A stretch of DNA of 64,000 bases from Spirochaetales bacterium (GCA_002688185.1 NZCE01000012.1:23427-87426), one strand, 5' to 3'. Shown: positions 50,803 through 61,804, counted from the stretch's first letter. Notes: generated from the sequence alone by a model not told the origin. Made by a program: numbers and translations.

Positions 50803-53184
50803 CTACTCTATATCAAGGTCGATAATCCGTTCCGATACCACCGCCAAAGCATCGCTATAGGCGACCAGCACCAACTGATACAAACCCGGAAAAAGATCCC
50901 CTGTGACCCGGCCCTGCAAGGTAATGAGGAACGAATCTCTGCCTCCAAAGGATCTGGCCGCACCGTCTTCAACAACGGTGCGTGTTGCCGGGTCGATTAG
51001 GAGATACTTAAGTCCGAGGCGGCCCGGACCGTTTACCGAAACCTCGATATTCGCCGTTCTCCCGGCCGTGATACGTTCCGCCGTGGTTTTCAATATCTCA
51101 ATAGTGGGCGGCGTGCCGAAGTTCCAATCTCCCGGCTTATAGGGATATGAGGGCTCCCTGTAGGCCCTGAGCTCCGCATACTGTGCCGGTGGATCGTATC
51201 GCTCGAGAAAAAACGGCCCGTTGCTGATGACAAGATGGCCTTTCTCTTTGAACCAGCCCATCGCCGCGTCGTACCGGGCCAGCGCCTTTCCCACATCCGT
51301 GAGGGTCCTATTTCCCATCGAAAATATGCCCTCCGGTACTACTCTATCCTTGGCGAATGTCCTGAGGGTCCGCTCTACGAGTCTCGCATCTCTATCCATC
51401 ACCAGACTGATCCATGGAACGTTGAACCGGGAAGATGCGGTATCACTGTATGCCCCACGTCTCTGGTTGAATACCAAATCGTCCATGGCGGCTAGAATCT
51501 CCCATGGCATGCTCAACCCCGTCGAGCTCGCATAAGAAGCTATATGGTTCTCTTCAAAATGCCAGTAGTCTACATACACCTCGAGTCGGTTGTCACCAAC
51601 CACCCGATAGCCCCGAAATGTTTCGAGAAACGGCCGAGAGGTGACTCCCAGGGCGACCTCGATCCTCGCCTTGTCTTTGTCATAAGCCAACTCATATCCT
51701 TGCGCAATTGAGTACACTACGTCGGACATATCGATGGGTCTTCCGTGATGCCATTTAGATTGAAAGTACTTGGAATAATCGAAAACAACCTTGCTTGTAG
51801 CGCGTACTCCGGAGCCTACCGAATCCCATGTATCGGTATCCGCGTTCCAGGTGACCGCACTTGTCGGCACCGAAAGTTTTCCCCCCGGGCCGGCGGTATC
51901 TATGTCATAAGTCAATCGCATGGGTTGCGGAATGCCGGTAAACGGATGATTCCACATGGGCGGGTCTTGAAGATTTCGCCAAATATCCACACTATAAACG
52001 TCACCGAGACCGCCGATGGGGTTCCACGTGGTCCGCTCGGTCCACACCCAGAGATGGCCGGTAGTCAGCTCGCTCTGTCCCGGAATATATGCTTCTCTAA
52101 GGGTCCACGGAGACCGAACACCTGAAACGAGATCTCGTGTTATCGAGCTCACGTCGGTTCTTGCTGGAAAGCTGTTGACCGCCGTGGCAAGCCATATACG
52201 TACCGACTCATCGAGCCCAAGCTGCGTCATCCGCCGGTAAATCTGATTCCGTTCTTCCAAGCTTGCAAACTCGCCGCGGAAAAGTTGCTTGCCTATTTTA
52301 TCAAGCTCGGAATGAGTATATTGCCAAAACCCAATCTCTTGCCAACCCGGCATATTTCCCAGCCACGGGGCATTCATGCTGTTCACCGTGCCGAAATCGT
52401 ACCGCGACGGTGCGGATCTCCCCCACCCTTCCGTATAGATATGCCACTGGAAGCTTCTCGGATCACTCGAATAGACCGAAAAGACTGCGGCGGCAAACGT
52501 GCGGTAGGACACCGAAACCATAAAGCCGGCCGACTCCAACTCCGTCCTCACCAGATCGGCGATATTTCTCCTTTCATCCTCTACCCGTCCAATGAGACGA
52601 ATACGAATAGGTTGGCCCTGATAACTCCAAAGACCGCCGGACAGCTCCGCGCCCGCCTCGCGCATGGCCTTTGAAATTTGCTCACGTCCGTACTCCGGAT
52701 CGTAAAAGATCCCGGATTCCTTCTCGATGTCGAAGATAGTCAGGTAGTCGTAGTCCTGCGGACTTACATGAGATGTCATCGGCAAGGCCATCCCGCGGTA
52801 GATATCCCTCGCGATAAACTCCCGGTCCACCAGATACTGCATTGCCAGCCGCACCTCGGTGATGGCAAATGGGTTGAGCTCGCCCTCTGGGGCCGGAGCG
52901 GGATTCAATATCAAAGAGACGGTGGATGCCGGCGCTTCAAAGAGCTGAAATCTTTTGTCGCCGCGCAAACGCTCCGCGGCCGCGGTTTTCAGGCTGAAAA
53001 GGTACAGATCCATGTTGCCGGCTTCAAGATCGCGGGATGCGCGATCTACATCAAATGCGCGAAACATAAGCCGGTCAACGGCAGGGCCCGGTTTATCATG
53101 AGGAACTTCAGCCCACACGAAAAAAGCTGCAAAAAAGAACAGAAATGCCAAAGCCGGGGCAATTCGGTGTTTTTTGCTTGTCAT
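50803..53184 (-). CDS. SBP_bac_5 solute-binding protein, copy 2
   Basis: A 793-residue duplicate, identical at protein level to the copy at 42879-45260, with the same signal peptide, binding-protein core and C-terminal Ig-like extension. It overlaps the Asp-box gene copy by 4 bp. Confidence 0.92.
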   Translation of the reverse strand: MTSKKHRIAPALAFLFFFAAFFVWAEVPHDKPGPAVDRLMFRAFDVDRASRDLEAGNMDLYLFSLKTAAAERLRGDKRFQLFEAPASTVSLILNPAPAPEGELNPFAITEVRLAMQYLVDREFIARDIYRGMALPMTSHVSPQDYDYLTIFDIEKESGIFYDPEYGREQISKAMREAGAELSGGLWSYQGQPIRIRLIGRVEDERRNIADLVRTELESAGFMVSVSYRTFAAAVFSVYSSDPRSFQWHIYTEGWGRSAPSRYDFGTVNSMNAPWLGNMPGWQEIGFWQYTHSELDKIGKQLFRGEFASLEERNQIYRRMTQLGLDESVRIWLATAVNSFPARTDVSSITRDLVSGVRSPWTLREAYIPGQSELTTGHLWVWTERTTWNPIGGLGDVYSVDIWRNLQDPPMWNHPFTGIPQPMRLTYDIDTAGPGGKLSVPTSAVTWNADTDTWDSVGSGVRATSKVVFDYSKYFQSKWHHGRPIDMSDVVYSIAQGYELAYDKDKARIEVALGVTSRPFLETFRGYRVVGDNRLEVYVDYWHFEENHIASYASSTGLSMPWEILAAMDDLVFNQRRGAYSDTASSRFNVPWISLVMDRDARLVERTLRTFAKDRVVPEGIFSMGNRTLTDVGKALARYDAAMGWFKEKGHLVISNGPFFLERYDPPAQYAELRAYREPSYPYKPGDWNFGTPPTIEILKTTAERITAGRTANIEVSVNGPGRLGLKYLLIDPATRTVVEDGAARSFGGRDSFLITLQGRVTGDLFPGLYQLVLVAYSDALAVVSERIIDLDIE

Positions 53185-55355
53185 CGTTCAGACTCCAGGA
53201 TCTGATTCAGATCATCAAGCTTTCTCAGAAGGTCCTGATAGAGCTGTTCGATATTCCCAAACCCGAACTCGGTGTAAAACGAAGTGGAGGCAAAGTTACC
53301 GGACTCATCAAACACTCTGATGGACTGAGGACCCTCGCCGGTAACCGGGATGTAGATGCCGGTGGTAAATCTCCCGTCGGCGTTGGTTCTCGCCGTAGCG
53401 ATTGCCGCATCGGCAAGCTGAATCATGACGTTCATATCCGGCTGGAAATTGAAGCCTTGAATTGTGATGCTCTCACCTCCCGGACCTGCCGATGGTGATA
53501 CAAAAATATCCGGACGTCTGATGGCGCGCCTGCGGGTAAATCCAATCTTCTGATTCACCCCCCCGAACTCGCCGAGCCGGGTGTCGGCCCACACCATATA
53601 CACGTCCTCATCACTGGCAGCCATACCAAAATAATCGCCTATAAATAACCCGTAGGGAAATCCTTTGTTTGGATTTGACGCAAAATCCGTGACCCGGGCA
53701 TCACCGCTTCTGATACCGAGATCTTCAATTTCAAATCCCCAGGTCGATCCCCGGTCGCTCGATTGGGTATAGTACATGTGGTATCTGGTCTGAATCGGAT
53801 CATCCCGCATGTCGGCCCACATCACGTGGATCGTCCCATCGGGGGACACCGCTATCTCCGGAAAAAATTGCAGAGCATCATATTCGTCATCGTTGAGAAG
53901 AATCGGGTTTGACCATGTTTCGCCCTTATCGAGAGAACGGATAAAAAAGATATCGCCGTCATCACTCGGTTTCTCAATCGGTCGTGCCGTATATACGATG
54001 TACAGTTCTCCCCAGTTACCCACGGCGATGCGGGGGAACGACGAACCCCAGTACCGAAAATAGGCGGTTCTCGGTCTAAAAGGCAATTCGTTAAAAACCG
54101 CGGCAATAACCGGGGTTGAAAATGTTTTTCCGCCGTCCTCGGACCGGGAGGCGTACATTTCACCCAAACCCTCCATGCTGCCGTCGTCAGTGCTGTCAAG
54201 CCACGCCACATAGAGATTCCCATTCTTGTCTACAACCGGTCTCGCGCCTTGCAACGTCCGATCGCTGCCAAACATGCCCGGTGCGTCTCCTGAGTCCACC
54301 GAACCAAACACCCGGCGTACCGTCGGGCTCACCGAAAGCGGATCAGTCCACGTCTCTCCCTCATCGTCGGAACGAACCAGTTTCACGGTGGTCGCCATCT
54401 CCCTGGACAACAGTATCGGGAGCTCCCCGGTATAAATGATGTCGTAATACACCTCAAAGTGCGTGTATGTCACATATATTACGTCAGCTCCGGCATTGGT
54501 CGGGTGTCGGCCGACCTCCATCCAAGGCTTATCGAGAAATCCGATAGATACCGTCCCCCGTAATCTGCCGCTCGGATCAATCTGCTGATCCGCTATGCTA
54601 ACGCCGCTTCTTGCGGTTGACACAATCTGTTGCCACTTATACCCGCCGTCTTCTGATTTTGCCACCGCAATACTCGACACAAGGGAGCTGGTAGCAACGG
54701 GGCCTACTGTGAACTCTTCCACACCGATGGAAATAGTTGCCATATAAACATTTCCATCTCGGTCAAAATCAAGAACAGGATCGCCACCGGAGACAAGGTC
54801 GTCCGGGAGATATCCTCCCTGGTTTGGGCCCTCCCACATCGCGCCGCCGTCCATGGAAACATAAGTGGTTATTGACGGAAAATTGTAGTCAATCAACCCT
54901 ACAACCAAGTGGTCCGGGTCATCCGGATCAACGGCTATATGGGGCTCGGTCTGAATCGGAGAATTGCTGAAATCACGGCTGATAAGGAGATCCCTGCTAA
55001 AGGCGGGCGCGGCACTCCGGTACGGCACCAAAAAGCCGCCGGCAGCCTGCAGAGCAGGTGTGCCCATTCCGGCGTTCATTCCGCCGTTACTCCGCCAATC
55101 CAATCGGGTCAATGCAGACCATTCGGGTCGTGTTCTAATGCCAGGATCTATTCCCTCGGCAATGAGCCAAGGCCGCCCCGAGAGAACATGTTTAAAGTTC
55201 TCCATGAGATCCAGGTTTGGCGGGCCTATATCCTTGCTTGGTTTTGTCGGTACTTCAATGTCTCCAAATCCGACCATCGGTGTGAGCAACAATGCGCCCA
55301 CCAAAAGCATAAATGTCGCCCATGACAAGGATCTTCGTATCCCTGCAGTTCTCAT
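53181..55355 (-). CDS. Secreted sialidase-like Asp-box protein, copy 2
   Basis: A 724-residue duplicate, identical at protein level to the copy at 40708-42882, including the signal peptide, five recognisable Asp boxes and the TIG-like end. The start is the mirrored ATG at 55355 with the same AGGAGA site. Confidence 0.85.
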   Translation of the reverse strand: MRTAGIRRSLSWATFMLLVGALLLTPMVGFGDIEVPTKPSKDIGPPNLDLMENFKHVLSGRPWLIAEGIDPGIRTRPEWSALTRLDWRSNGGMNAGMGTPALQAAGGFLVPYRSAAPAFSRDLLISRDFSNSPIQTEPHIAVDPDDPDHLVVGLIDYNFPSITTYVSMDGGAMWEGPNQGGYLPDDLVSGGDPVLDFDRDGNVYMATISIGVEEFTVGPVATSSLVSSIAVAKSEDGGYKWQQIVSTARSGVSIADQQIDPSGRLRGTVSIGFLDKPWMEVGRHPTNAGADVIYVTYTHFEVYYDIIYTGELPILLSREMATTVKLVRSDDEGETWTDPLSVSPTVRRVFGSVDSGDAPGMFGSDRTLQGARPVVDKNGNLYVAWLDSTDDGSMEGLGEMYASRSEDGGKTFSTPVIAAVFNELPFRPRTAYFRYWGSSFPRIAVGNWGELYIVYTARPIEKPSDDGDIFFIRSLDKGETWSNPILLNDDEYDALQFFPEIAVSPDGTIHVMWADMRDDPIQTRYHMYYTQSSDRGSTWGFEIEDLGIRSGDARVTDFASNPNKGFPYGLFIGDYFGMAASDEDVYMVWADTRLGEFGGVNQKIGFTRRRAIRRPDIFVSPSAGPGGESITIQGFNFQPDMNVMIQLADAAIATARTNADGRFTTGIYIPVTGEGPQSIRVFDESGNFASTSFYTEFGFGNIEQLYQDLLRKLDDLNQILESER

Positions 55356-55380
55356 ACAAGTTTCTCCTGTTAATGTATTT

Positions 55381-56022
55381 TTACTGTATTGAGTCCGCGT
55401 CAAGCTCTTTTATAACGCGCGCTGCGATATCTAGCCGATTTATTACCGTCATCATCACCGCGTTCTTAAAGGATTCCAACGCGTAGTTGAATCCCCGCGC
55501 GCCGCCGACATAGTATTCCATCGCCCGCTCTTCCTCATTTTCATACTCCCGATCCATCCAGTCAAAGTATATAGGCGCCTGTTCCATAACACGATTGACG
55601 AGGGGAACCAAACGAACAGGGTCCGACCGCGCAGCGAGATCCTTCAGACGTTTTAAATACATCTCAGCCTCGAGTCTGGCTTCAGGCACTTCCTTCCTAA
55701 TCTCAGATAGCAGACGTCTATCGGACTCCAAGCGTCGGACAAATCGATCTACATCTACTAGGTTGAGTGTAGATCTTCTGGAACGGGGGCTTGGTAGGGT
55801 TGCCGCTTCCTCGGGAAAATCCTGCTGATCCAATGGATCAATAACTGAAGCGTTCTCGGTCGCTGAACCACCTGGAAGACTCTCGGGAGCTACTCGGCCG
55901 ATGGGTGCTGCCGCGGGGACGCCCGCCGCGGGGACGCCCGCCGCGGCCCATACAAACGCTGCGCTAAACAGCAGCAAAGCAATTACGATTTCTGACTTTG
56001 CCAAACGATAATTTGCCAACAT
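55381..56022 (-). CDS. Secreted Ala/Arg-rich protein of unknown function, copy 2
   Basis: A 213-residue duplicate, identical to the protein at 40041-40682, with the same signal peptide and AGVPA tandem repeat (55913-55942). The function is unknown. Confidence 0.75.
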   Translation of the reverse strand: MLANYRLAKSEIVIALLLFSAAFVWAAAGVPAAGVPAAAPIGRVAPESLPGGSATENASVIDPLDQQDFPEEAATLPSPRSRRSTLNLVDVDRFVRRLESDRRLLSEIRKEVPEARLEAEMYLKRLKDLAARSDPVRLVPLVNRVMEQAPIYFDWMDREYENEEERAMEYYVGGARGFNYALESFKNAVMMTVINRLDIAARVIKELDADSIQ

Positions 56023-56077
56023 GAAAAATCCTCTCCCGTGCACGTCCGCTATGCACAACAATTTACAGCAATTACGG

Positions 56078-57361
56078 CTACAGCCTGGGATTAGTCCTCA
56101 AAACGTGTACCGCTTCATCGAGAAAAACGTCTTTTCCGGATCGCAAGGTTTGGAGATCCGGATACTCAACAAGATTATCCGGCTCTATCCCTTTTGCCGG
56201 TAAAAGCTCGCCCCTAGGGCTGACGTACAACCCGACAGTAATATGGAATAATCCCCCACTCGGAAGATCTACAAATCTGCCAATACTAAATCCCCCCTGG
56301 GTGACGTTTCCCACTATGCGGGCCCGCTTGTAGTCATGCATAATGGTTGCCAGTATCTCCGCAACTCCGTAGGTGCGTGAGTTGGCAACTATCACCACGG
56401 GGCGCTGATATGCGGCGATTGAGTCTTCTCTGAATGGCAAGGGGTATGCACCTTCCCGGGACACAAATCCTCCCATCTGGGCAGTACCCAGGAACCATTG
56501 CGCCACCTTAATGGTGGCCTCCAAGCTTCCACCCGACACGCCCCTCAAATCCAACACAAGCCCGCGGGTAGACAGCAGTTTTGGCAAAGCCTTTGATGCC
56601 GCGTCCACAAGCTCATCAGAAAGTACCGGGATACGCATGTATCCAACGGTGCCGTCAACGAATTTGTCATCTACGGTTGGCCTCAAATCTATTTTTGCCC
56701 GGGTAATCGCCAAATCACGCTCCGCGCCGTCCGGATCCTTAAGGGTAAGGGTGACATCAGTCCCCACCGGCCCACGTACACGTTCTGAGATGAGTGATAC
56801 CGGATTTTCTCCGGCAACGCGCCAGTCATTCACTCCCACAATCACGTCCCCGAGCAGCACGCCCGCATTTTCCGCGGGCGTATCCGAGAACACGCTCAGC
56901 ACCATAACCTCTCCGGTCTCGAGCTCCTGCAACAGAATCCCTACCCCGGCATACTCAAGCTCAATATCGGATGATCCCTCACTTGTCGCTTGGGTGATCC
57001 ACGGCGGGACAACGTATGTATTGAAGGCCTCAATCGCTTCTATCATGTCAGCGACCGCCATGTAGCCGGTGGCGGCGTCTTCTGATTCCTCGATCTTCGT
57101 CTGATACTCGTCTTTCAAGGCATCCCAATCTTTTTCCGCAAACTCGGGGTCTACGTAAAAGTCAGATAGAGATTTCCACACCACTTCAAAATCGCCCAGT
57201 ACATCGTCCAATGAGTACGAAGAAGCCAAACCCGCGCCCTGATCCTCCGGCTCAATCTCAGGGAGTGTGGCGCCGTCGATCGCCTGCTGCTCAATTACCT
57301 GAGAGAATACCGGCAACGCAAAAACGGTGATAATGGAGAAAATTAGCAATTTGGCTTTCAT
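56078..57361 (-). CDS. Secreted S41-like protein lacking catalytic residues, copy 2
   Basis: A 427-residue duplicate of the protein at 38702-39985, with one change, A293T (WFLGTAQMGG). The Ser and Lys of active S41 proteases are again Gly (positions 332 and 357), so the loss is not a single-copy error. Confidence 0.85.
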   Translation of the reverse strand: MKAKLLIFSIITVFALPVFSQVIEQQAIDGATLPEIEPEDQGAGLASSYSLDDVLGDFEVVWKSLSDFYVDPEFAEKDWDALKDEYQTKIEESEDAATGYMAVADMIEAIEAFNTYVVPPWITQATSEGSSDIELEYAGVGILLQELETGEVMVLSVFSDTPAENAGVLLGDVIVGVNDWRVAGENPVSLISERVRGPVGTDVTLTLKDPDGAERDLAITRAKIDLRPTVDDKFVDGTVGYMRIPVLSDELVDAASKALPKLLSTRGLVLDLRGVSGGSLEATIKVAQWFLGTAQMGGFVSREGAYPLPFREDSIAAYQRPVVIVANSRTYGVAEILATIMHDYKRARIVGNVTQGGFSIGRFVDLPSGGLFHITVGLYVSPRGELLPAKGIEPDNLVEYPDLQTLRSGKDVFLDEAVHVLRTNPRL

Positions 57362-57516
57362 GTGGGCATACTCCGTATCTACATTGACACTATAAGAAAC
57401 TTAATGCGAATCCTTTCATCGGGTCAATGAAATTATAAAGATATCTCTTGATTTCACAGGAAGTTATCCGATCGTCCCACCATCCAAGAAACAGCGTTAG
57501 GTGCAATAAGCCGGCC

Positions 57517-58332
57517 TCACTTGCGCCAAAGTCCGGTTTTGAGGCTGTTTCCGTGACCGTGATAAGTCTCGCGGTTAGCGAGCCTGTGTGAGACTTCTCG
57601 TATAATTGCCTCTGCGGATGCGTCGAGAATCTCTTTACCAAATGTCGCAGTCGCATCTTGGGGTGTCATCTTGCCGCCGACCCCGACAAGTTTTTCGCCC
57701 TTCTTCGGCAGAACAGAGAGGTCGACACGGTCGGGATGGAGGTGAAGAAGATGGGATGTTTCCCACCCCGCCGCGTGGTCTCCGGCGCAATCGTAAGTAT
57801 CCGATAAAAACTCATAATCGATGCAGGCCCAGGCGAGCATCCCTCCATACCGCGCGGGCCTCCATTTATTAAACTTGAGGACTGCCGTGCGCGCATGGTC
57901 AATAAGCGGGTAATGACCGGCAACCAGCACGCCCACCTTGAATCCTAACGACATCGCCTCTGCCAATATATGGATCAACAGCTTTTCGTAGTTGAACGCC
58001 TGGTCTATTGGGGAAAACGGCATGCGATCGGGGAGAAAGTTGTCCGGCGGAAGATTCATCTCTGAGGCGATTGCCTCCCGGTCCTGCGCATTCGCCTCCA
58101 TCAAACTCTCGGATCTGCTTTCTCCAAAGTAGAGGGTTGGAAATACCAACCCGCCGCCCCGTGTGGCACACAGTTCGGCCAGGCCTTCTGCCTGCAGCGA
58201 ATCGGCTCCCACCGGATTATGAAGACCGTGCCACTCGATTGTGCCGATGGGTATATATACAACCGGGCACTCCGCCCTCCTGCGGATGATCTCGCCGGGT
58301 CTGAGCATGTGATATCGTACTTCGGGTTCCAA
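57517..58332 (-). CDS. Creatininase-family amidohydrolase, copy 2
   Basis: A 271-residue duplicate of the protein at 37731-38546 (TTG start at 58332). One silent difference changes the codon of D172 from GAC to GAT (plus-strand 57817). Confidence 0.86.
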   Translation of the reverse strand: MEPEVRYHMLRPGEIIRRRAECPVVYIPIGTIEWHGLHNPVGADSLQAEGLAELCATRGGGLVFPTLYFGESRSESLMEANAQDREAIASEMNLPPDNFLPDRMPFSPIDQAFNYEKLLIHILAEAMSLGFKVGVLVAGHYPLIDHARTAVLKFNKWRPARYGGMLAWACIDYEFLSDTYDCAGDHAAGWETSHLLHLHPDRVDLSVLPKKGEKLVGVGGKMTPQDATATFGKEILDASAEAIIREVSHRLANRETYHGHGNSLKTGLWRK

Positions 58333-58357
58333 GTTTGTTCCCCCTCCTTGCATCGAA

Positions 58358-59386
58358 TCACCGATGGAGCAACACGACTTTTATTGCGTTGTCCTTTTTT
58401 GAGATTGTGAGATCGAATGCTTTCCGGGCCTCTTCGATGGGCAGCTCATGGGTGACTAAATGTTGAATTGCAGCCCTTCCTTCCACGAGGGCGGATATCG
58501 CATCCTTCACGTCGATGTCGCTATACATCTGGCTTCCAAGTATGGAAACATCACTACCCACTATGTCGAAGGGCTCGAACGAAACCGGTTTATCAAAAAG
58601 AGCTATCATGGCAATCCGGCCGCCCGGCCTGACCAAGGACAATGCTTTTTCAAACACGGCCGGTATGCCGATCGTTACAAAAACCACGTCCGCCCCATCT
58701 TTGCCCACGTATGATCTGATTTGGTCATCGGCACTTACTGCGCCCGCGTGAACGGCCGCCGTCGCGCCGGCACTCGTCGCGGCTATGAGGCAATGATCCA
58801 GCAAGTCTACCGCGACTACGGTTGCCGCTCCGTATACCCGTGCCGCTGCAATAGTGGATAAACCGATGGTTCCGCTGCCGAAAACCACCGCTTTCTCACC
58901 ATCTCTGACCGCAGCCCTGCGTGATGCATGCATTCCCACGCTGAGAGGCTCTATCAGAATCGCCTCGGAATCCGACATTCCTGGCGGCAGAGGGTACACC
59001 CTGTTTTCAGGGATAACAAAATACTCGCCGAATCCGCCGGACCAGCCCGTGGTTCCCAAAACAGTCTTTTTTGGGCACAAATTGTGCCGGCCCGATGTAC
59101 ACCATGAGCAGGTACCACAGGTCCATTGGGGATCGACCGTGACTCTATCACCCGGTTTTATCGAGGAACAGTCAGAGCCCGCCTCGGCCACGATACCGAC
59201 TATTTCATGTCCCATGACCGCGGGAGGCTCTCTAAAAGGGTGGCTGCCGTTAAACGCGTGTATCTCCGAGCCGCATACCCCCACCACGGAGGTTCGAACG
59301 AGCACCTGGTCTTGACCGGTAAGTTCCGGCCGATGAGTTTCTATGAGCTTCAAAACGCCATAATCTTCGAGCAACACCGCTCTCAT
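58358..59386 (-). CDS. Zinc-dependent alcohol dehydrogenase, second type, copy 2
   Basis: A 342-residue duplicate, identical to the protein at 36677-37705, with the same zinc ligands (C38, H60, E61; C90, C93, C96, C104). It is divergent from the mmsA copy at 59515. Confidence 0.92.
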   Translation of the reverse strand: MRAVLLEDYGVLKLIETHRPELTGQDQVLVRTSVVGVCGSEIHAFNGSHPFREPPAVMGHEIVGIVAEAGSDCSSIKPGDRVTVDPQWTCGTCSWCTSGRHNLCPKKTVLGTTGWSGGFGEYFVIPENRVYPLPPGMSDSEAILIEPLSVGMHASRRAAVRDGEKAVVFGSGTIGLSTIAAARVYGAATVVAVDLLDHCLIAATSAGATAAVHAGAVSADDQIRSYVGKDGADVVFVTIGIPAVFEKALSLVRPGGRIAMIALFDKPVSFEPFDIVGSDVSILGSQMYSDIDVKDAISALVEGRAAIQHLVTHELPIEEARKAFDLTISKKDNAIKVVLLHR

Positions 59387-59514
59387 CCCTATCATCCCCC
59401 GCAGAGACCATAGCCCAAACTCAATGAGTACCTCAACCCGGGGTCGACTCGCCATTCCTGATGCGGCGCAACCTATGGTATGCTTGCTAAACTGTCGTAT
59501 GTGGAGGGTTCCAG

Positions 59515-60996
59515 GTGCAAATACATGACATGAAAAACTATATAAACGGCGAGTGGGTCGAGCCGAAAGACGGTCGATATTTGGATGTAGAGAATCCCGC
59601 CACCGGAAAGGTAATAGGCAGGGCCCCGTTATCATCGGGAGCGGACGTGCACGCCGCCGTCAAGGCTGCGGCAGGGGCATATAAGGGATGGAGCACGACA
59701 CCCGTACCAAGGCGGGCCGAGTTCCTTTACAGTCTGGTTGAGCGGCTGAAGAAAGATGAAGAAAGGCTTTCCCGGATTCTGACTGAGGAAATGGGAAAAT
59801 CCCTCGCCGATTCCCGGGCCGAGCTCAAACGGGTATACCAGAATATAGAGGCAGCCTGTGGCGTTCCGATTCTTCAAAACGGCGAGAAGATGGTTGGAAC
59901 CGCCCAAGCCATCGACGGTGAAATATTGCGGCTGCCGAAAGGTGTTTTTGCCGCCATAACACCGTTCAATTTTCCGGCTATGGCACCGTTCTGGTTCGTT
60001 CCCTACGCCATCGCCACCGGGAATACATTTATCCTCAAGCCGTCGGAGCTTGTGCCGTTTACCGTGGAGGCCCTCGCGGAGCACGTTCACGAGATAGGAC
60101 TCCCGGCCGGTGTATTCAACGTTGTCACCGGAGAGAAAGGGGCCGCGGTATCATTGGTCGAGAATCCCGATGTTTCCGGGGTATCGTTTGTAGGAAAAAC
60201 AGCGACCTGTAAAGTCGTTTCGGCCAATTGCGTCGCCCACGGCAAGCGGTATCAAGCGATGGGCAGCGCAAAGAATCATCTGGTGGTGATGCCTGATTAC
60301 GTTCGTATAGATGAGTTGATCCGCAACATGAGCACCTCGTGCTTTGGATGCGCCGGTCAGCGCTGCATGGCCTCTTCGGTGATTGTTGCCGTGGGCGATG
60401 AAATGTATCGGAGGGTTTGTGAGCGGTTCATTGAGGACTCCAAGCATTTCCTTGTGGCAAATCCCCTCGATCCGGCAGTAGAAAATGAGCCAATGCTGAT
60501 GGGACCGGTTATCACAAAAAGTGCTCTGGATTTTATTCATCGGACCATAGAAAAGGGAATCAGCGAAGGTGCGACTCTTTCTTTGGATGGGCGTGGAATC
60601 AGGGTTGACGGTTCAGAAGGAGGATATTACATAGGTCCGACGGTATTTACGGATGTAAGGCCCGGGATGGAGATTCATCGTACAGAAATTTTTGCGCCTG
60701 TTGTCTCAATTATGAAAACCGAGTCTCTCGATGAAGCTATCGGCATAATAAACGGTCATCAGTACTCAAATGCCTGCTCGATTTATACCCGGAGCGGGTA
60801 TTGGGCGCGGAAGTTCAAGCTCGAGGCACACCCGGGGATGATTGGCGTGAATGTTGGGATCCCCGCTCCGGTGCCCTTCTTGCCTTTTGGCGGGGCGGGC
60901 AATTCGATGTTATGTGATATCAAAATGCAGGGCAAATCCGCCATAGCATTTTATACGGAAGAAAAGGTGATAGTGGAGCGTTTTTGGGAAGAATAG
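59515..60996 (+). CDS. mmsA: Methylmalonate-semialdehyde dehydrogenase, copy 2
   Basis: A 493-residue duplicate of the protein at 35067-36548, starting at GTG 59515 with GGAGG upstream. It differs by H264R (DYVRIDEL), 20 residues before the catalytic C284. The change comes from a single transition. Confidence 0.93.
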   Translation: MQIHDMKNYINGEWVEPKDGRYLDVENPATGKVIGRAPLSSGADVHAAVKAAAGAYKGWSTTPVPRRAEFLYSLVERLKKDEERLSRILTEEMGKSLADSRAELKRVYQNIEAACGVPILQNGEKMVGTAQAIDGEILRLPKGVFAAITPFNFPAMAPFWFVPYAIATGNTFILKPSELVPFTVEALAEHVHEIGLPAGVFNVVTGEKGAAVSLVENPDVSGVSFVGKTATCKVVSANCVAHGKRYQAMGSAKNHLVVMPDYVRIDELIRNMSTSCFGCAGQRCMASSVIVAVGDEMYRRVCERFIEDSKHFLVANPLDPAVENEPMLMGPVITKSALDFIHRTIEKGISEGATLSLDGRGIRVDGSEGGYYIGPTVFTDVRPGMEIHRTEIFAPVVSIMKTESLDEAIGIINGHQYSNACSIYTRSGYWARKFKLEAHPGMIGVNVGIPAPVPFLPFGGAGNSMLCDIKMQGKSAIAFYTEEKVIVERFWEE

Positions 60997-61072
60997 TTTA
61001 GCTTGTGGTCGGGTTGACATACGGCGCGGTTTTTCTTAGCGTCAGCTAAATCAATATAATTCGGAGTAAATC

Positions 61073-61804
61073 ATGGCAGACGGAACTCTCGGCTACAAAG
61101 ACACCCCTATCCTCCCAGATTCGGGTTACCATGTACACGATAGCGACCGCCCGCAACCGCCGGTCGTGACACCCGGCGGCGATAATGGTCCGCCCTCGGA
61201 TGCAACAGTCCTCTTTGACGGCAGCGATCTTTCAGCCTGGGAAGGTAGAGACGGTGCCGCGGCTTGGATTGTTAGGGACGGCTACATGGAAGTGACGCCA
61301 AAAACCGGGGCGATCCACACCGGGCAGACGTTCGGCAGCGTCCAGCTTCACCTGGAGTTTGCCGAACCAGCGGAAGTAAAGGGCGATAGCCAGGGCAGAG
61401 GCAACAGCGGTGTGTTTCTGATGGGAATCTATGAGATACAGGTTTTGGACAGCTATGAGAATCCAACGTACGCCGACGGCTCTGTGGGAGCAATATACGG
61501 CCAGTACCCACCGATGGCAAACGCTATTCGCAAGCCCGGGGAATGGAACTCGTACGACATTGTATGGGAAGCCCCCGAGTTTGACGGAGAAACCGTTAAA
61601 AAGCCCGCCTACGTCACTGTGTTTCTCAACGGAGTATTGCTCCATCACAGGAAAAAACTCCTAGGGAAAACAGGACATAAAACTCTTGCCGGGTATGCCG
61701 CGCACGATGGGGTGGGGCCCCTCGAGTTGCAGGACCACGGCGACCCCGTGCGGTTTCGGAATATCTGGATCCGCGAATTGTCCGGGCTTGATGCAGGCGA
61801 TTAA
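61073..61804 (+). CDS. DUF1080 protein, copy 2
   Basis: A 243-residue duplicate, identical to the protein at 34259-34990. It has the same upstream TATAAT and TTAGC-N4-GCTAA repeat, and is convergent with the LarA-like copy. Confidence 0.9.
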   Translation: MADGTLGYKDTPILPDSGYHVHDSDRPQPPVVTPGGDNGPPSDATVLFDGSDLSAWEGRDGAAAWIVRDGYMEVTPKTGAIHTGQTFGSVQLHLEFAEPAEVKGDSQGRGNSGVFLMGIYEIQVLDSYENPTYADGSVGAIYGQYPPMANAIRKPGEWNSYDIVWEAPEFDGETVKKPAYVTVFLNGVLLHHRKKLLGKTGHKTLAGYAAHDGVGPLELQDHGDPVRFRNIWIRELSGLDAGD

